DNA from: Tissierella praeacuta_A
GTDB taxonomy: Bacteria > Bacillota > Clostridia > Tissierellales > Tissierellaceae
NCBI RefSeq assembly: GCF_040396155.1
Contig: NZ_JBEBOY010000017.1
Location: 1-64,000, forward strand
Reading direction: 5' to 3'
DNA length: 64,000 nt
Below, piece by piece: positions 18,622 through 28,462 of this stretch; positions within the stretch are counted from its first letter, which is position 1; every line of letters starts with the position of its first letter. Position numbers and translations under genes: made by a program. Under the pieces are notes generated by a model that saw only the letters and a list, made by a program, of their open reading frames with translations, was not told the DNA's origin and made no database searches.

Positions 18622-18861
18622 TTAGATAGATATAAAAAATAATCCTAAAGTTCTGGAGTAGAACCTTAGGATTATTAACTTAAAGACATATAATTCACCA
18701 TTAACCTTTACCATAGGAATCCTGTCCCATGCGACTTCATCGGTGACCACAATAGGTTTAGAATGTTCACCACTTCCTAGAACAGCAGTATCTTGATCAC
18801 AACGTATCAAAAGCAAAGTCGCACAAGTTATGACTATAACTAACGATATATACTTTCTCAT
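18622..18861 (-). pseudogene. Truncated lipoprotein sharing a VNGELY module
   Basis: The reading frame begins as a normal lipoprotein (signal peptide, Cys21 in LLLIRC, good AGGAGG site) and runs to PMVKVNGELY at about residue 59, then enters the terminator hairpin and meaningless sequence. The protein at 40785-41726 has the same stretch as PMVMINGELYFDT and continues with a long conserved domain. So this is the 5' end of a related gene cut off by a deletion. Confidence 0.6.
18638..18676. terminator. Intrinsic terminator after AraC gene
   Basis: A 17-bp imperfect stem (18638-18654 with 18660-18676; outer part AATAATCCTAA is perfect) lies 27 bp past the AraC stop. It also cuts into the 3' part of the truncated lipoprotein gene coming from the other side. 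Confidence 0.75.
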
Positions 18862-19087
18862 ATCTATTCCTCCTAAAGAATTTTATTTGAATTTCTATAG
18901 GTACTTCTTTACTCGTACCAATATATAAAAATATCTAAATATAAATATGGATTTAAGATCTCCAAATTCCTGAATGAGTTCTTTAGATTGGCATGATGTA
19001 AATACTTTATAGTGTCCTAAATTCCGCATTTTGATTATTTATATAATACTAATTTCTGTTCAAAATTTGAGGGTTAAAGTTAGTTTC

Positions 19088-20001
19088 CTATTTTGAAGAA
19101 GATGATGATAAGTACCGTCTGAACTCTAGTGGTGTCATCATCATCTTCTGCTTAAAATATTTAATATAATGGCTTGTATGATTGAATCCGATCATGTAGG
19201 CTATTTCTGTTATAGAATAATCTGTGGTTTTTAACAACTCAATGCTTTTATTGAGTCTATAACCTAGCAAATACTTATAAGGAGTAGTTTGCAAAATACT
19301 TTTGAAACAACGAATACATTCTGCTTTGCTTACATGTGCACTCTTAGAAATGTCCTCCAAGGAAATATTCTTTTCAAAGCTCGTATTGATAAAAGATAGA
19401 AAAGTCTGCATTCGCTCCTGTTTTCTGCTATTGACTTTAGATAATTCTGAAGATGGGATTTCTACATTTGATATAATAGTAAACCAGATATTAACAAGCC
19501 TTATGGATATCTGATATTCATAAAATTTTATATTATATTTGCTATTTACCAATTGGCTTAATTCACTTAACATAGTCAAAATCAGTGTTTGCCATGTTTC
19601 TGTTGATTTAAAAACAATCAATGGCAGTGAAGAACTGTTAGTAAAGGGTAGCACATTGTTTTCTGCCATAAAACTACCTGGGTAAAAAGTGAGGAAATGT
19701 TGTGGGAATATAAAACTTCTATAATGGCAATCTAATTTCTCAGTAATTTGGTGCAATACCCTTTATTTATAAATATAGCTTCTCCTGCTTTTAAATCACA
19801 TGAATAATTAACTGTTTGAATATGGACTATGCCTTTTAACACAAGGACAAACTGTACTTCTTCATGCCAATGCATAGCTTTAAATCCTAAGTTTAGAGGA
19901 AAGCATTCTCTGCTTTCTATTTCCAAAGTTAAAAATGGAAAAGCTGTATCTCCTAGTGGATTTATAGAATGTATAATTTCATCTGTGTATATATCTGTCA
20001 T
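19088..20001 (-). pseudogene. AraC-family regulator, frameshifted
   Basis: The first part (20001 to about 19760) encodes an AraC-type cupin domain with HWHEEVQFVLVLKG and AGEAIFINKG. The second part, in another frame, encodes the rest, with LEDISKSAHVSKAECIR and ITEIAYMIGFNHTSHYIKYFK in the helix-turn-helix region. The frames join if one G is added to the GGG (CCC at 19759-19761 on the plus strand), restoring NKGVLHQITEKL. It is a one-base deletion or a sequencing error. The neighbour at 20188 is divergent. Confidence 0.8.
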
Positions 20002-20187
20002 TGTATCCCCCTATATTTGATAATATTATTATATTTATCTGCTTATATATGTGTATTAAGCAAAATAATAAGATGATATTATTATATCTATTAGCAAAGG
20101 TAATAGTCAATACTTTGCGAATGGTGATAAACTAATTTATAAAAAAGAAATATCTATTCCCTATTTTAAAACTTAGGAGGTAATTGA

Positions 20188-20490
20188 ATGATAATTGACG
20201 GGCATCCAAAAGAGAAAGAAGCAATGGAGGCATTTCACCGAGGCAATAGAGCAGAAGGCTTGAAAATTCAAGACGAATTTATCCAAGATTTACGTGATGC
20301 TATGAAAACACAAGACCATTGTTCATGTAAAAAGGCTTGCAAGTTTCATGGCAAATGCATAGAATGTGTAGCAATACATAGAGCACATCAGGATCATCTA
20401 CCAAACTGTTTCCGAATCATGGTGAATCAAAAGATTTTAAAAATATCTGAACTGACAGAACATACAATAATTGATGATTTAAAGAGGTAG
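20188..20490 (+). CDS. Conserved Cys-rich small protein
   Basis: A 100-residue protein with AGGAGG before ATG 20188. It has a cluster HCSCKKACKFHGKCIECVAI (about 44-63), five Cys and two His that could bind zinc or an Fe-S cluster, followed by HRAHQDHLPNC. Small proteins with this CSCKKxCxxHGxCxxCVxxH pattern are common in anaerobic Clostridia and uncharacterised. It is divergent from the broken AraC gene. Confidence 0.75.
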   Translation: MIIDGHPKEKEAMEAFHRGNRAEGLKIQDEFIQDLRDAMKTQDHCSCKKACKFHGKCIECVAIHRAHQDHLPNCFRIMVNQKILKISELTEHTIIDDLKR

Positions 20491-20572
20491 GACTTTATAA
20501 ACTTTTAAATATCTCATAACTCGTATGCTTGACCGCAAATTTATTTAATTCTTTTTTGTTTATATGAAAACG

Positions 20573-20603
20573 AAGGCACTAAGATGTTTCATCTTAATGC
20601 CTT
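20573..20603. terminator. Intrinsic terminator
   Basis: Arms AAGGCACTAAGATG (20573-20586) and CATCTTAATGCCTT (20590-20603) form a 14-bp stem with one mismatch, followed by TATATTTT. It lies about 80 bp past the Cys-rich gene. The remaining sequence to 20835 is AT-rich with nothing recognisable. Confidence 0.75.
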
Positions 20604-20835
20604 TATATTTTCATTGAATTTTATTTTTTAAACTTACAAGAGATAAATCACATAATTCTATATATCCTATAAGTAATTTTATACTAAGATTTTATTATCT
20701 CACAAACTATCACCTATTATAATTCATAGACTTTTATCAATGATTACCAAGTATCAATACACTAATTCAATAATATACTATAAAGTTAATATCATTCGTA
20801 AAATCTAATATATTTTGAAGTTCAGTAGTTGTTAC

Positions 20836-21327
20836 TTATTTATAGTAGATATTTGGTTTTATAGGTAAAACTTCATTGATACGAAGCGTATCATAAGGGA
20901 TATCATCTATATTCTCAAGGAATTCTTCGGCTGTTCCAAAAACAAGAACTCCGTAGGTCTTGACTCCGTGCTCATCAATATATGCAAGAGCATCTTCATA
21001 GAAATCTGTTTTGAAATAATTATAATCAAAGATGTCTACAAATTCTTCTCGATTTCTCAGATAATCCAGGCGTGATCTGAAATGAATCCCATAGGCTTCA
21101 GAAATAGCTTTCGGATAATCTTTTTCTGACAGTACAGAATCCTCCCTAAAATCTAAAAGATAAAAAATAGGATATTTTTCTGGATCAGGACGTCGATTAG
21201 AAGATAGTTCATCATTAAAGTTCGGGTTGAATCCAATTAAATGCATCAGCTGAGTCTCACTCCACTGATTTCCTGAATCCACCGTTCGGATTCCTACCCA
21301 TTTGAAGTTCAGTGATGGATAATCCAT
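20836..21327 (-). CDS. Anti-sigma C-terminal-like protein, probably 5'-truncated
   Basis: About 163 residues from ATG 21327 (GGAGGG just upstream). WVGIRTVDSG at the start and the body with YGVLVFGTAEEFLENIDD resemble the extracellular C-terminal domain (Sigma_reg_C) of anti-sigma factors, but the N-terminal cytoplasmic domain and membrane helix that such proteins need are absent. It overlaps the 3' end of the ECF sigma gene. I infer a deletion that removed the N-terminal part, so it is unlikely to restrain the sigma factor normally. Confidence 0.5.
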   Translation of the reverse strand: MDYPSLNFKWVGIRTVDSGNQWSETQLMHLIGFNPNFNDELSSNRRPDPEKYPIFYLLDFREDSVLSEKDYPKAISEAYGIHFRSRLDYLRNREEFVDIFDYNYFKTDFYEDALAYIDEHGVKTYGVLVFGTAEEFLENIDDIPYDTLRINEVLPIKPNIYYK

Positions 21328-21808
21328 TTTCTCCCTCCAATTCTTTCTTAAGCCTTTTTCTAGCTCTAAATAACATTGTCTTAGCAGCACCCTCTGTAAT
21401 ATTTCTTGAATTACTAATCTCTTTAATCGAAAAACCACAGAAATAATAAAGAATAAGAATTTCTTTGTATGCCTCATTTAGATTTAATACTAAATTATAT
21501 AAATACTTATTTTTTTCTGATGCGATCATTTTATCTAATGGTGTTTCATTATTAGATAAAATATCTTCAAGATTATTTCCACTGCTATACTCCCTATCTC
21601 TCTTAAGAAAATCTAAATATAGATTTTTACAAACTCTAAATAGCCAATATTTAAAGTAACTCACATCATCAAGAGACAAATATGCCTTAAAAAAGGTATC
21701 ACTCATTATATCCTGTGCTAAATGATGATTTTTACACAATGAAAATGCATAGAGATATAATTCTCTGTGATATTTAATATATAATTTTTCCATCTGATCA
21801 TTTATCAC
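21257..21808 (-). CDS. ECF-type RNA polymerase sigma factor
   Basis: A 183-residue sigma-70 factor starting at GTG 21808 with AGGGG at good spacing. Region 2 carries AQDIMSDTFFKAYLSL and YWLFRVCKNLYLDFLKR; region 4 carries KEILILYYFCGFSIKEIS and EGAAKTMLFRARKRLKKEL. The natural end should be near KKELEGE; the last ~25 residues run through the start of the downstream gene and look like read-through, supporting a deletion at the sigma/anti-sigma junction. Confidence 0.85.
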   Translation of the reverse strand: MINDQMEKLYIKYHRELYLYAFSLCKNHHLAQDIMSDTFFKAYLSLDDVSYFKYWLFRVCKNLYLDFLKRDREYSSGNNLEDILSNNETPLDKMIASEKNKYLYNLVLNLNEAYKEILILYYFCGFSIKEISNSRNITEGAAKTMLFRARKRLKKELEGENGLSITELQMGRNPNGGFRKSVE

Positions 21809-22284
21809 TTCGATACCCCTTTCAATATATAAATGAATTATAAAGATTTAGGTTACATTTTTACTCAAAAAATTAAAAATAAAATAATTTACAAATTATA
21901 TTTATAGCTGACTCAGAACCAATGGTCTAAGTCAGCTATAAAAAATCACTTTTATTCTATTTTGTTAATTTATTCAACTATACCAGCAAAATCCCATTCT
22001 ATTACTGACAATAAAAATGGTAATTTCAATTTACTAATACTATAACCACGCGTAACTATTAAACTAATAACCCCATCAAGCCCATGATTTTACTAGCCAT
22101 TTCTTGTCAGCAAACAAACAGACTCCATATGCCTTGAGTGCTGATGGTAAACAAACTAACCCTTAAAAATGTAGTAAAGTTTATCTTAGAAAATAATACT
22201 ATTAATAAAATTAGGCTTACCGTTAAGAGTAAGCCACTTCTACCATTTAATAACTATGACGTTAAATAAGAACAGTACATTATA
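21809..22284. other. Gene-free stretch with two hairpins
   Basis: It contains a hairpin (arms around TATAGCTGACT, 21903-21941) without a clear U tract and a stronger one at 22214-22235 (arms GGCTTAC and GTAAGCC) followed leftward by TAATTTTATT, a likely terminator for the GNAT gene. A short CCATATGCCTTGAGTGCTGATG near 22126 resembles part of the dispersed repeat seen at 27554. No coding sequence was recognised. Confidence 0.5.
22214..22235 (-). terminator. Terminator of the GNAT gene
   Basis: GGCTTAC (22214-22220) pairs with GTAAGCC (22229-22235). On the minus strand it is followed by TAATTTTATT. It lies about 50 bp beyond the stop codon at 22285. Confidence 0.6.
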
Positions 22285-22848
22285 CTACTTAAATAACATT
22301 TGCCATTCTTCCTTTAAGATACCATAGCTCACAGAATCATAATATTTATTATCAACAATTCTTGCTTTTCGGTAAACAGCTTCCTTTTTCAAGCCCAATT
22401 TCTCTGCCAATCGCATCATTCTCATATTTCCAGACCAAGTTGACAATCCAAGCCTTATAAGTTTTGGGTTTTCAGCAAAGATTTCATCTATCCACATCTT
22501 TAAAGCTGTATAGCCTATACCATTTCCCCAATAATTTTCATTGAAAATTACAATTCCAACTTCCATCCAGAGAGTTTCTTGAGATTTCCAATACCAATTA
22601 ACTTGGCCTATTATCTCATCAGTATCTTTATTAGCTATTATTTTTTTATTTTTTAGGACATTTCTTTCTCCTTTTAATAATAGTTCTTTAAGTTCTTCAA
22701 CATACTTTATAAGCTCTTCTTCACTTCTTTTCCCATAGTATGGACCATTAAATTTATGGAATTCACATGAAGGATGATTCCAATATAAGTAATCCTCTAA
22801 ATCTTTAATTTCTAATTCTCTCAAGATTATATTTGCTTGTTTAGGCAT
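22285..22848 (-). CDS. GNAT-family N-acetyltransferase (RimJ/RimL type)
   Basis: A 187-residue acetyltransferase. The sequence LRELEIKDLEDYLYW at the start, the acetyl-CoA region NENYWGNGIGYTALKMWIDE and the terminal NMRMMRLAEKLGLKKEA are characteristic of the RimJ/RimL/SpeG-like branch. Substrate unknown (protein N-terminus, polyamine or antibiotic are all possible). ATG 22848 follows GGGGGAG. It stands alone. Confidence 0.88.
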   Translation of the reverse strand: MPKQANIILRELEIKDLEDYLYWNHPSCEFHKFNGPYYGKRSEEELIKYVEELKELLLKGERNVLKNKKIIANKDTDEIIGQVNWYWKSQETLWMEVGIVIFNENYWGNGIGYTALKMWIDEIFAENPKLIRLGLSTWSGNMRMMRLAEKLGLKKEAVYRKARIVDNKYYDSVSYGILKEEWQMLFK

Positions 22849-23107
22849 AATACTCCCCCATTGATTTAAAAATTTATTATTTTTATATAACGTATTTTCT
22901 TACAATCGTGTCTTATCATTCAAATTAAATTATATATCTTTCTTACATGCAATTCAAACTAATTTTCAACATATTGGAAAATACTTAATTTGTATCCTTA
23001 ATTCATAATAATATTTAAATATAAAAACAAGTACTTGCATATCAGTAAGCTCAAATTTCTTGATGTTATAGACAATATAATCCATATTAAATCATTAATT
23101 AAAGAAT

Positions 23108-23245
23108 TTATTGATATTCAAGTGTATCTAAGAAATCATTTATTTCTTTAATTCCCTTTATAATTCCTTTTTCATTCAACAAGGAATATATATCAAATAT
23201 TGAAAAATCAAGAATTCTCTTCTTTTTCTCTACTTTATGGCATAT
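23108..23245 (-). pseudogene. Short 3' gene relic
   Basis: A coding-like tail (FSIFDIYSLLNEKGIIKGI ... DFLDTLEYQ, stop at 23108) lacks a start and any recognisable domain. The rest of 22849-23440 is AT-rich with no other recognisable gene. Confidence 0.3.
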
Positions 23246-23440
23246 TACATTTTATACCTTTATATCCCTAGTTAGATTGTTGTTTATTTTCTCTGTTAAA
23301 TTTATTTATATAATCTAAGTTTATGGACAGCAATATTTCTATTTTCAGTCATCTTAACAACTGATAATCCTTTGGAACGGTAGTCATTAATTTTATCAGT
23401 TAATGTTAGTATAATAATTGAGCACTGAACCACTAGAAAT

Positions 23441-24673
23441 CTAACACTCATTCATCCTATGTGCAGATATCAAAGATGATAGAAATATACATATAATTGA
23501 ACAAACTATGGCAAATATTAGAACTGCAGTTGATGTGAGAATTCTATTATTAAATAGATTGTAACTGTATAACGAAACTATAAACGAAAATAAGTTAACT
23601 CCGTTAATAGGCTGTATATGCAAAAGTTTCTTTACAACTATTGGTAAGTATTCACTATTTCTTAGAAACATTGGTGGAACTATCAATAGAGAGGATACTA
23701 GCAATGATGTATATGTCTTCTGAAATATAGAGTTTATTAAAGCCCCAATAAGAGTTATACACAATATGCATATCCATGCAATTACCATGTAATAAATGTA
23801 TAACTGTCCAAATGACGGATTATATATTACCATAAAAAATTCAGGTAAGATTTGTATTTGTGCATTCCAACCAGAGACCCCTAAAACTCCGAATACAATA
23901 AATGATACGATTATACTACATATTAAAAATTTCAATGTTAAATAGGTGAGCAATGCAAGTACCTTATTGAACCCTATGAATATAAGTTTTTTTCTTCCAG
24001 CAGCATTCAATATTATATCCATGTCTTGTTCCTTTTCAAATGAAAAAAGCTGATTAGATATTATAATAGCAGAAAAAACTATTGCAAAATATACGAAAAA
24101 TAAGGATTTAATTAAAATTGGCCACTGATCGATAAATTCAAACGTAAAAGGTTTTTCTATATGAGAAGCTCTTTTTAATGCTTCTTGTTTTTCAGAGCTC
24201 GATAAAAAATTAGTTCCATAGATATTTATCCTTCCTTCTATCTTTTTCATATTTCTATCATAAAAGTCATCCGTATTTGGTAGATTGCTAACTTGAAATC
24301 CACAAGACCCTATGGATGGTAATTCACATGATCCTGTAATTGGCAAATATGCTTCTTTTAAAAGAAGAAATATTCCTGGATACTCTTCTTCAATTCCAAA
24401 AGATGCGGTTTCCCCCTTCGGAAGTGATTTATAAAATGTAAGGGCATCGTTCAGTTTCTCTATGCTTAATATTCCAGATGTCTTTTTTATTTTTTATTTT
24501 CTAGCTTCAAAACCATCCAAACCTTTTATTATAACTTCCTTCCCAGTAGAGTAATCGTAACTTTCATAGCTAGTAATAAAGAAAATTGGCATGACTATTG
24601 ATAATAATATTGCCAACACTAGCAAAATCATGACAGCCGGATTTTTATAAAATTTCTTCATTTCATAAGCCAT
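23441..24673 (-). pseudogene. ABC-2-type permease subunit with an in-frame stop
   Basis: From ATG 24673 (AAAGGATG upstream) the frame reads MAYEMKKFYKNPAVMILL, a first membrane helix, then hits TAA at 24494-24496 after about 59 codons, and continues open in the same frame to 23441. The remainder is an ABC-2 permease with an extracellular region and about six helices (LFSFEKEQDMDIIL, QPINGVNLFSF). It is a paralogue of the neighbouring permease (24707-25890), with matching FSYEKEKNMDIIL and QPINGFMT. The single stop implies recent inactivation or a base-call error. Confidence 0.75.
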
Positions 24674-24706
24674 TGTAACTCATCCTTTCAATATAAAGAT
24701 TAGTTT

Positions 24707-25890
24707 CTAAGCGTTTTTTATCCTCGAGCTAAATAATCTAGGTACTATTAAAACACAAATTATTAAAATTATAAGAGAACATAAAATAATGGCTGTCGTT
24801 GTAAGACTTTTAATGAAAAAAACTTAAACATCTGAAGTGATGTTATATTTCTTATCGTCATAAAACCATTAATTGGCTGCACCTTCAAAAATTTTCTTAC
24901 AGATATAGGGATAGAATCAAACCTTATAATTACCAAGGGCAAAAATACCATTAGAAACCCAATCACTAATGATGCATAAGATTTTTGCATAAAGGCGTTT
25001 ATAGTTGCAACTAAAGTTCCTATTGCTATAATACTAATCCAACCCATGAATAGGAACAACAAGTACACACCACCAAAAGTTAAATTATATATGGAAGTAA
25101 AAAATTCAATTTGAATTTGACTTGACCAACCATCTATACCAGTAGCTGAAAATACTATTATAGAGACTATTAACACACTAACTAAAAACTCTATCGTCAA
25201 AAAGGTTAGCAAAGCAAATATTTTATTTCTTCCAATGCTTTGTAGTTTTTTACTTCCAAACGTAACTAATATAATATCCATATTCTTTTCTTTCTCATAA
25301 GAAAAAAGTCTTGATCCTACAACAATGGCAGATATGGAAATAATAATAAATAAGATAGCTAATGATTTGTAAACCTCTACCCATTGTCTACTGAAATTTA
25401 TGACAAATGGCTTTTCTATGGTCTCTGCTCTTTTCAATATAGCATCCTTTTCCCATAATTTATAATCATTCGGTGAATTATTTAAAGTATCTTCTATTTT
25501 TATTATATTTCTATTGTAAAAATCATCTACATTTTTCATTGTATGCAGATTTGCTCTTTCCTCTGGATTACTTGGCGAATATGCATAAGATAATAAATTA
25601 ATAATGCCTGGATATTTTATATCACTTTCTAAGTAGGCTAACTCAGGGGATGGTATTGATTGCAAGTAACTTAGAACTTCTTTTATTTTGTTGATACTTA
25701 ACTCACCTTTAGAGTTTTTATATCGTTCTCTCATTACATGAATAGCAGCTCTCCCCTTAATTCTGTTAATACTATTTGGAGATTCTATTACGGAAAAACT
25801 TCTTATAGGTGCTATGGAAACTAAGATAGCAAGCAGGACTAAAATTTTTACATGAAGTTCATTCCAAAACTTTTTTAATTCACTTAACAT
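24707..25890 (-). pseudogene. ABC-2-type permease subunit, frameshifted near the end
   Basis: The true start is ATG 25890 (GGAGG upstream), overlapping the ATPase gene by 11 bp. One N-terminal helix, a ~150-residue extracellular region and six helices follow. The frame breaks in a run of seven A (plus strand 24816-24822): adding one base restores the last helix (SLTTTAIILCSLIILII ... SSRIKNA) with a stop at 24707. With the ATPase at 25880 and the second permease it formed a three-gene exporter, of a type often used for antimicrobial peptides or bacitracin-like drugs. Confidence 0.75.
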
Positions 25891-26770
25891 TTGAATGTGC
25901 CTCCTTTTTAAAGTTAATGAGGTAAACATCATTTAAAGTGGGTTTTACTTTTACTGCATTAGGCACAGGGCGTGTTGAACTAATAATTCTAGCTTTAATA
26001 GTCCCCTCCGACTCATAAACCATTGATACTACGTAATCTTCCGTTTTATTATGTACTTTCAGTTCATTATGCATGTCTAGTTGATTGTTGAAGTTTGCCT
26101 CCCATACGAAATCATCACAACGATTAATTAGATCTTTTTCGGTACCATTCATTACAAAATGTCCATCTTTTAAAATAAAAATTTCCTTTGATATAAATTC
26201 TAAATCAGTAACAATATGGGTTGATATTAGTATAATCTGCTCGTGTCCAAAATTTGAAATATAATTTTTAAAATTAATTCTTTCAGTTGGATCTAAACCT
26301 GTAGTCGGTTCATCAAGCATAATAATCTTTGGATTAAGCAAAAAAGCTTGAGCTAACCCAACTCTTCTCAATTGACCTCCAGACAATCTTTTTAGTTTTT
26401 TATGTTTAAGATCTGTTAAATTAAACAAATTAAGCTTTTCATCTATATCATTATTTATTCTATTTTGACTAGCATTGGATTTTATATTACCTAAGTATGA
26501 TAGAAATTCACAGATACTCATATCTGGATAGCCGTTAAATTTTTGTGGCAAAAATCCTAGCAGAACATCTTTTTTATCGTCTATGTCAGGATAAATTACC
26601 GTTCCTTGATAATCAGTTAAAAATCCACTAATTATTTTAAAAAGAGTTGTCTTACCAACACCATTAGCCCCTAAAAATCCATAGATACCATTTTCTATGG
26701 TAGCACTCATATCATCAATAACGACATTGTTTCCATATGATTTTTTAATGTTTTTTATTTGTAAACTCAT
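25880..26770 (-). CDS. ABC transporter ATP-binding protein (ABC-2 exporter)
   Basis: 296 residues from ATG 26770, which has GGAGGG at good spacing; an upstream in-frame extension into the palindrome is unlikely to be translated. Walker A GANGVGKTT, Q-loop GFLPQKF, signature LSGGQLRR, Walker B IIMLDEPTTGLDP and H-loop LISTHIV are intact. The ~70-residue C-terminal extension is typical of ABC-2 exporters. It is first in an operon with two permease genes, both damaged, so the exporter is probably inactive now. A 28-bp perfect palindrome sits 37 bp upstream. Confidence 0.9.
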   Translation of the reverse strand: MSLQIKNIKKSYGNNVVIDDMSATIENGIYGFLGANGVGKTTLFKIISGFLTDYQGTVIYPDIDDKKDVLLGFLPQKFNGYPDMSICEFLSYLGNIKSNASQNRINNDIDEKLNLFNLTDLKHKKLKRLSGGQLRRVGLAQAFLLNPKIIMLDEPTTGLDPTERINFKNYISNFGHEQIILISTHIVTDLEFISKEIFILKDGHFVMNGTEKDLINRCDDFVWEANFNNQLDMHNELKVHNKTEDYVVSMVYESEGTIKARIISSTRPVPNAVKVKPTLNDVYLINFKKEAHSNVK

Positions 26771-26806
26771 AATGTTTGTCCCTCCTAATAAAATAGTGCT
26801 TAAATA

Positions 26807-26834
26807 TTTGAAGTATCTATATAGATACTTCAAA
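26807..26834. promoter_or_regulatory. 28-bp perfect palindrome, likely operator
   Basis: TTTGAAGTATCTAT (26807-26820) followed directly by its exact complement ATAGATACTTCAAA (26821-26834) lies 37 bp before the ABC ATPase start, where a repressor or activator would act. It has no loop and no U tract after it, so it is more like a protein-binding site than a terminator. GntR/YtrA-like or MarR-like dimers bind such sites; no candidate regulator gene is adjacent. Confidence 0.6.
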
Positions 26835-26911
26835 ACTATAAAAATGTATATAAATAAAATTATTGTCGATATTCTAAACTTGTTATATAAGTAATACTTT
26901 GTAAATTTAAT

Positions 26912-27250
26912 TTATTCCTCTAAATTATTTTGTATTGAATATAACTCATAATATATATTTCTATTTTTTAATAATTCACTATGAGTTCCAGTCTCTTCTA
27001 CACAACCATTCTTTAATACTACAATTTTAGTTGCTTTTGAAACCATATTATTAAATCTATGCATTATAATAATCCCAATCTTATTATCTATTTCTGAAAG
27101 TATTGACTTTAAAACCATATTTTCAGAAACTAAATCTAAAGGCGAATTTGGCTCGTCAAAAATATATAAATCAGCTTCTTTTATTATTGTTCTTGCAAGT
27201 GCTAACTTTTGCCATTGACCTATTGAAATTTGTCTACTTCTTCTTTGTTT
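26912..27250 (-). pseudogene. C-terminal relic of an ABC exporter nucleotide-binding domain
   Basis: The open stretch reads SRQISIGQWQKLALARTI (signature), LYIFDEPNSPLD (Walker B), IIIMHRF (H-loop), and GTHSELLKNRNIYYELY, the usual end of fused ABC exporters. It lacks Walker A and the whole membrane domain; a stop codon at 27251-27253 closes the frame. So it is the last ~110 residues of a lost multidrug/peptide exporter. Confidence 0.75.
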
Positions 27251-27457
27251 CTATGATTAAAATATATTTTATAATAAAATCCTTGTCAGCTAACTTTTGT
27301 ATATTTTTTGAAATTTTCTAAAATAAAAATATAAGAACAAACAAATAAACTTCACTATATTTAATAGCTTAATCTATTGAACTAGTTAAACTAAGCAAAA
27401 TAATAAAATAATAGTAGAATTTGTAAATATAAAAGACTCTAGTTTTCTATAAAAAAA

Positions 27458-27483
27458 GACATGAAGACTTTTATTTTCATGCC
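27458..27483 (-). terminator. Leftward intrinsic terminator
   Basis: On the minus strand GGCATGAA pairs with TTCATGTC around a 10-base loop and is followed by seven T (A run at 27451-27457). It is downstream of the Cache-domain gene, about 190 bp away. Confidence 0.65.
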
Positions 27484-27553
27484 CTTAATTCTAACTAACT
27501 CATTATATCAACTTTTCTTCTATATATTTAACACATTTTTTCGTTGTAATATA

Positions 27554-27600
27554 ATTATGGATTCCATATGCCCTGATAGTACAATAATGATGTCTTAAAT
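27554..27600. repeat. Dispersed intergenic repeat, copy C
   Basis: ATTATGGATTCCATATGCC followed by a TACAATAATGATGTCTTA block aligns with 39539-39585 (ATTATGGAATCAATATACC then TACAATAATTATTTCACTTA), roughly three bases in four identical. Confidence 0.45.
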
Positions 27601-27676
27601 ATATAGTCTCCTTCATCTTAATTTATTCTGCTTTTTTACTAAGTCTTGATTATATATCATCTAAAATTAGAGATAG

Positions 27677-28399
27677 TTATTCAGATATATCAGAAAGTTC
27701 CTCTAATATATGTGTCTTAGCATTATTAAATTTAGTACCCGCCACTGATGCACCGGCCAGTGCAATTAATGATCCTAATGAAATGGTCCTTAATACGATA
27801 ATTAATATGTTGATTTTGCTCATTTCTGCATCATGTACTTTTATAATATTATCCAATATTCTTGTTGGTGTACCTACAAACAATAGTCCTATTATATTAT
27901 TATTTTTATCTTTTATCGGTTGGTAAGCTGTATAATAGCTTTCACCTAATATTTCTGCATCTCCTATATATAACTCCCCATTCATTACTGTTTGATATGC
28001 ATTATGTTCATTACCTAAAAATGTACCTATTGCCCTTTCGTTTTCATCAGACATAATATTTGTTGAAATTCTTTTAAAGTCATCGTTAACTTTAACAAAA
28101 ATAGAAGACTTATCACCTAAATCTTCTAATACAGTGTCTACTACTCCAAATCTACCTTCTATACTATTACCATCACTATCAAGTAAAGTTCCATCTCCTT
28201 GAGTTAATGTACCATAAGAGTTATTGATATATTTCATTGTTAAATTTATATTATTTTCAACATGATTTTTTAACAATTGATTTTTAATATTATCTATTTC
28301 TTTGGTACTGTATGAAAATCCTAATAATCCTACAATCAAGCTAGCCAACAAGGCTATCATCCCACAATATGCTATTAACTTTATTTTGTTAATTTTCAT
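27677..28399 (-). CDS. Single Cache-domain membrane sensor without output domain
   Basis: About 240 residues from ATG 28399 (GGAGGGAG upstream). It has a helix (5-27), an extracellular single-Cache domain of the type found in methyl-accepting proteins (GTFLGNEHNAYQTVMNGE, YYTAYQPIKDKNNNIIGLLFVG), a second helix (~195-220) and then only ~20 residues. Neither HAMP nor MA domain follows, so it is either a truncated chemoreceptor or a partner subunit. It sits 64 bp after the paired membrane proteins at 28463-29414 and may belong with them. Confidence 0.7.
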   Translation of the reverse strand: MKINKIKLIAYCGMIALLASLIVGLLGFSYSTKEIDNIKNQLLKNHVENNINLTMKYINNSYGTLTQGDGTLLDSDGNSIEGRFGVVDTVLEDLGDKSSIFVKVNDDFKRISTNIMSDENERAIGTFLGNEHNAYQTVMNGELYIGDAEILGESYYTAYQPIKDKNNNIIGLLFVGTPTRILDNIIKVHDAEMSKINILIIVLRTISLGSLIALAGASVAGTKFNNAKTHILEELSDISE

Positions 28400-28462
28400 A
28401 AATTGCTCCCTCCGTTTTACCATTTACACTTCAGACTTTATGTAACAAATATTTAGCCCCGA

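Larger units (their letters stand above)
27251..27676. other. Gene-free stretch with terminator and a dispersed repeat copy
   Basis: A terminator-like hairpin (27458-27483) and a copy of a dispersed intergenic repeat (about 27554-27600, with ATTATGG, CATATGCC and TACAATAATGATGTC) are the only structures seen. Confidence 0.5.
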
